Part shown: positions 57,850 through 60,000 of the stretch, piece after piece
Layout of the letters: each line of letters opens with the position of its first letter
Position numbering within the stretch: position 1 is the first letter of the stretch
Assembly: GCA_030704615.1 (NCBI GenBank)
Contig: CM060732.1
Span: 8,186,001-8,246,000 of the forward strand
Length of the DNA: 60,000 nucleotides
DNA from: Takakia lepidozioides
Lineage: Eukaryota; Streptophyta; Takakiopsida; Takakiales; Takakiaceae
Direction of reading: 5' to 3'
Translations under genes and position numbers: made by a program
The notes under the pieces: model-generated
Database searches by the model: none
Told to the model about the DNA's origin: nothing
What the model saw: only the letters and a program-made list of their open reading frames with translations

Positions 57850-58310
57850 ACAAACCGAAAACAGATTCAACCACCACTACAACAGTAGGTCCTCAAGGAC
57901 CAGCACCAACAGGAGGACCAGCACCTGTCAGTGGGCAGGGTGTATGGCCACAGATGGCGGTACCTCCAACACGGGCAAAACCACGTTTTCCAATATATGC
58001 AGGAAAAGGGGATCCTGATGTACACATCAGCCAATTTGAGCACATGTGTATTGTGAACAATGAGAATGGCGATAATGCCAAGATGAGACTGTTTCCTTGT
58101 TCACTTATCAAGAAAACAAGTGAATGGTATGCAAGATTTCCTAATAATCATTTCCTAACCTGGAATGGCCTTAGGAAACAGGTTTAGGACAAGCAAAATT
58201 GAGGATGAAGTGTATGGGAGTTTACAACAGTTAAAGCAAAGAAGCACGAAAGTGTTGAAGAGTACATGGAAAAGATGGAGTTGACATGGGGGTGCACTCC
58301 AGCCAATATG
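57850..58310 (+). pseudogene. Ty3/gypsy-type gag N-terminal part
   Basis: A Pro/Gly-rich leader (TTTTTVGPQGPAPTGGPAPV) runs into the capsid start (RFPIYAGKGDPDVHISQFEH, then NAKMRLFPCSLIKKTSEWYA and FLTWNGLRKQV, stop at 58187). The frame shifts and continues as FRTSKIEDEVYGSLQQLKQ, then shifts again to HESVEEYMEKMELTWGCTP (about 58243-58305), where the retroelement sequence stops. The F-x-G-KGDPD-x-H entry and the KTSEWYARF block are typical of plant Ty3 capsid. Everything downstream is missing, cut by other repeats. Confidence 0.8.
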
Positions 58311-58433
58311 TACCAGCCACGTGCGTGCACAGGAGGGGGTATTTTAAACCCCCCCATGTACAACATTATACATAAATAGGGGGATTTAAAACACGTTAAA
58401 TATAATGTTACAGGAGGGGGTTGTTGAATTGTA

Positions 58434-58500
58434 AGGGGTAGTCTAGTGGTAAGGACATTGATTAGTCCGCGATGCACGGCGAGATCAAATCGCGGTATCC
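58434..58500 (+). mobile_element. tRNA-like SINE head
   Basis: TAGTCTAGTGGTAAGGAC (58439-58456) matches the pol III A box, and GAGATCAAATC (58481-58491) approximates the B box at a tRNA-like distance (about 25 nt). The head most resembles tRNA-Glu/Asp types. The 3' half does not fold with the 5' end as an acceptor stem, and a CT-rich tract (58500-58550) follows, so it is a SINE relic rather than a tRNA gene. Confidence 0.5.
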
Positions 58501-58610
58501 TCTTTTTTGCTCTCTCTTTTCCCTCCTCTCCTCTCCTCTCCCCTCCTCTCCCGCGTTCGTGGGTGGGTGGTCGACCGCAGGGCATGGTATTCTTCTTGAT
58601 GTTTACAAGG

Positions 58611-58847
58611 TTCTTGGGAGGGTCAGCTTGGTCTTAGCAAGCCGTGTTTCAATCTCTCCTTGCTCAGCTGCACTGTGGTGGTTCTCAAAGACCAATCCGA
58701 CATTACCTGACTACAGCCATCAGCAGCACACAGAAGAGATCATTTTGGGGTTGATGGGAGGTCAAATCCTCCATGGGTCACAACACAAGGTCAAGGACAA
58801 TGTGGTGAGGGCACCTTCTTCTTCGACCTATTTCAGCCTGTTTTTCC
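58611..58847 (+). repeat. dispersed repeat, copy 2 of 2
   Basis: Second copy of the 12690-12935 repeat (TTCTTGGGAGGGTCAGCTTG ... CTATTTCAGCCTGTTTTT), about 46 kb away in the same orientation. It lies about 110 bp downstream of the SINE head. Copy 1 has no such head, so the two are probably separate units. Confidence 0.7.
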
Positions 58848-59030
58848 CTCTCATCACACTCGGCGCCCCTGAATTTGCAGCACGGAGCAGAGCTGACAAA
58901 AGTTTTTTAAAGATCCTTCACGATGGTGGGACAACTGCAGTCGCAAGGTGTGGCGTTTTCTTAAGGTACAATGTGAAGAAGTTTGTCCATCCTGGAAATG
59001 CGGGCTCTTGCCTCCTATTAGTACCATGAT
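58848..59030. other. spacer; no gene seen
   Basis: No feature recognised between the dispersed repeat and the PPR remnant. Confidence 0.3.
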
Positions 59031-60000
59031 TTGGTATTCTTCCAGCCCAGGCCAGTCACATTCGTTTGTTTTTGCAATGCGTGTGCGATCCTGGCAGCCT
59101 TGGAAAATGAGGAAGAGGTCCATGGTGGCATCATCAAAGCTGGGATTGTATCAGATGTCAATCTGACCAGTGCCGTGGTGGACATGTATGCCAAATGCGG
59201 GTGCATGAAGGATGCATTAAAGGGGGTGTTGGGCAGTATGGCTGAACGGAATGTGGTGTCATAGAGCGTGATGGTGGCAGCTATAAGCGCTACAAGGGCA
59301 GAGGAGGGAGGCTTTGGAGACCTCTAAGCACATGTACAAGCTTGGCAGCCCTGGAGATTGGAGAAGAGGTCCACGGTGGCATCGTCAAAGCTGTAGTGAT
59401 TGTATCAGATGTCATTATGAAAGCTGCCCTGGCGGACATGTATGTCAAATGTGGGTATGTGTAAGATGCAAAAGGAGTGATGGGCAGCTAAGGGGTTGTG
59501 TATGCAATGTGGTGTCATGGAGCATAGTGATGGAGCAAAGGTCGGGTTCCCCCCCTGAGTTTGAATTAAGTCTAGTGCAGAGAGGGTGATTTAGGGGCTG
59601 AGCTTTGGCTCAGCCTCAAGATTCAGAAAGTTGGTGCATAGAGTCCATTCAAATGGAGTACTGTTGGGCAGACATGGAAAAGGGGGAAGAGGTGCATGGT
59701 GACATTGTCAAAAACTGAAATTAATGTACCTTATGTCATTCTGAATAGTGCCCCCTGGTGGACAGGTCTGCCAAATGCGGGTGCATAGAGGATGCAAAGG
59801 GAGTGTGGGGAAAACCTGGAAAAGGGGGAAGGAGCCATGGTGACATTGTCAGAAGCTGGAATTGTACCTTATGTCATCTGAACAGTGCCCTGGTTGACAG
59901 GTCTGCCTAATGCGGGTGCGTAGAGGATGCAAAGGGAGTGTGGGGCAGACCTGGAAAGGGGGAAGCTGAGGTCCATGGTGACATTATCAAAAGCTGGAAT
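59031..60000 (+). pseudogene. PPR-protein pseudogene with amplified, decaying repeats
   Basis: The first stretch (59031-59264) reads VTFVCFCNACAILAALENEE, EVHGGIIKAGIVSDVNLTSA, VVDMYAKCGCMKDALKGVLG and MAERNVVS, a clear pair of PPR motifs of the PLS class used in organellar RNA editing and processing. A stop follows. Four further degenerate copies lie at about 59335-59530, 59672-59815, 59816-59940 and 59941 to the window end. They retain EEVHGDIVK, CGCIEDAKGVWG or CGCVEDAKGVWG pieces but contain stops, so a unit of about 130 bp has been tandemly copied after inactivation. A LINE scrap (TTTGGCTCAGCCTCAAGATT, about 59603-59625) interrupts the series. The element continues beyond the window. Confidence 0.75.

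Noticed and set aside
58472-59029. 185-codon plus-strand frame
   Set aside because: It runs across a CT-rich tract and the non-coding dispersed repeat, and copy 1 of that repeat does not keep the frame.

Overview
The window is nuclear DNA of a land plant. Supporting evidence is a plastid-type small heat-shock protein gene, an intron-rich BCAT gene, a pentatricopeptide-repeat (PPR) pseudogene whose repeats resemble those of non-seed plants, and heavy Ty3/LINE/SINE content. A fern or lycophyte fits best. That is inference from protein flavour, not a database match. Most of the window is mobile DNA and its debris. Only two genes can be named with confidence.

Left part (1-6.0 kb): a broken Ty3-type gag tail, repeat-rich DNA, a dead minus-strand LINE (about 1.8-5.74 kb) whose reverse-transcriptase core is deleted and which carries a palindromic insertion, and a tRNA-derived SINE on the minus strand. 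Next (7.76-11.63 kb) is a complete six-exon branched-chain amino-acid aminotransferase gene on the plus strand. Its five introns are all phase 0, it has a presequence-like N terminus, and it resembles the animal-type BCAT rather than the usual plant BCAT. Intron 3 contains a LINE 3' end.

Middle part (11.6-31.2 kb): mostly sequence without recognisable genes. It holds a possible two-exon gene at 16.5-17.55 kb, a 1.05 kb element with about 256-bp terminal inverted repeats (19.93-20.97 kb), more LINE pieces, an array of a GGCTGGTATT-like motif, and the plastid small heat-shock protein gene (minus, 23.67-25.0 kb). The 5' half of that gene is present a second time directly upstream (25.58-26.88 kb), and the heat-shock-element-like motifs lie only beyond the second copy. 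A 2 kb minus-strand coding-like remnant at 28.8-30.9 kb is not identified.

Right part (31.2-60 kb): a 5'-truncated plus-strand Ty3 pol (RNase H plus integrase), followed by a CCHC zinc knuckle and a long broken coiled-coil ORF; then a minus-strand Ty3 gag. The dominant feature is an 18.35 kb head-to-tail array of eight units of about 2,292 bp (39,047-57,397). The last five units appear identical apart from one C/T site, while unit 2 is scrambled. To its right are a 79-bp repeat carrying a 10-bp-stem hairpin four times, a plus-strand Ty3 gag start, a tRNA-like SINE head, and a tandemly amplified PPR pseudogene. Single-base indels are dense in several duplicated regions, so imperfect assembly or polishing must be kept in mind for every frameshift reported here.
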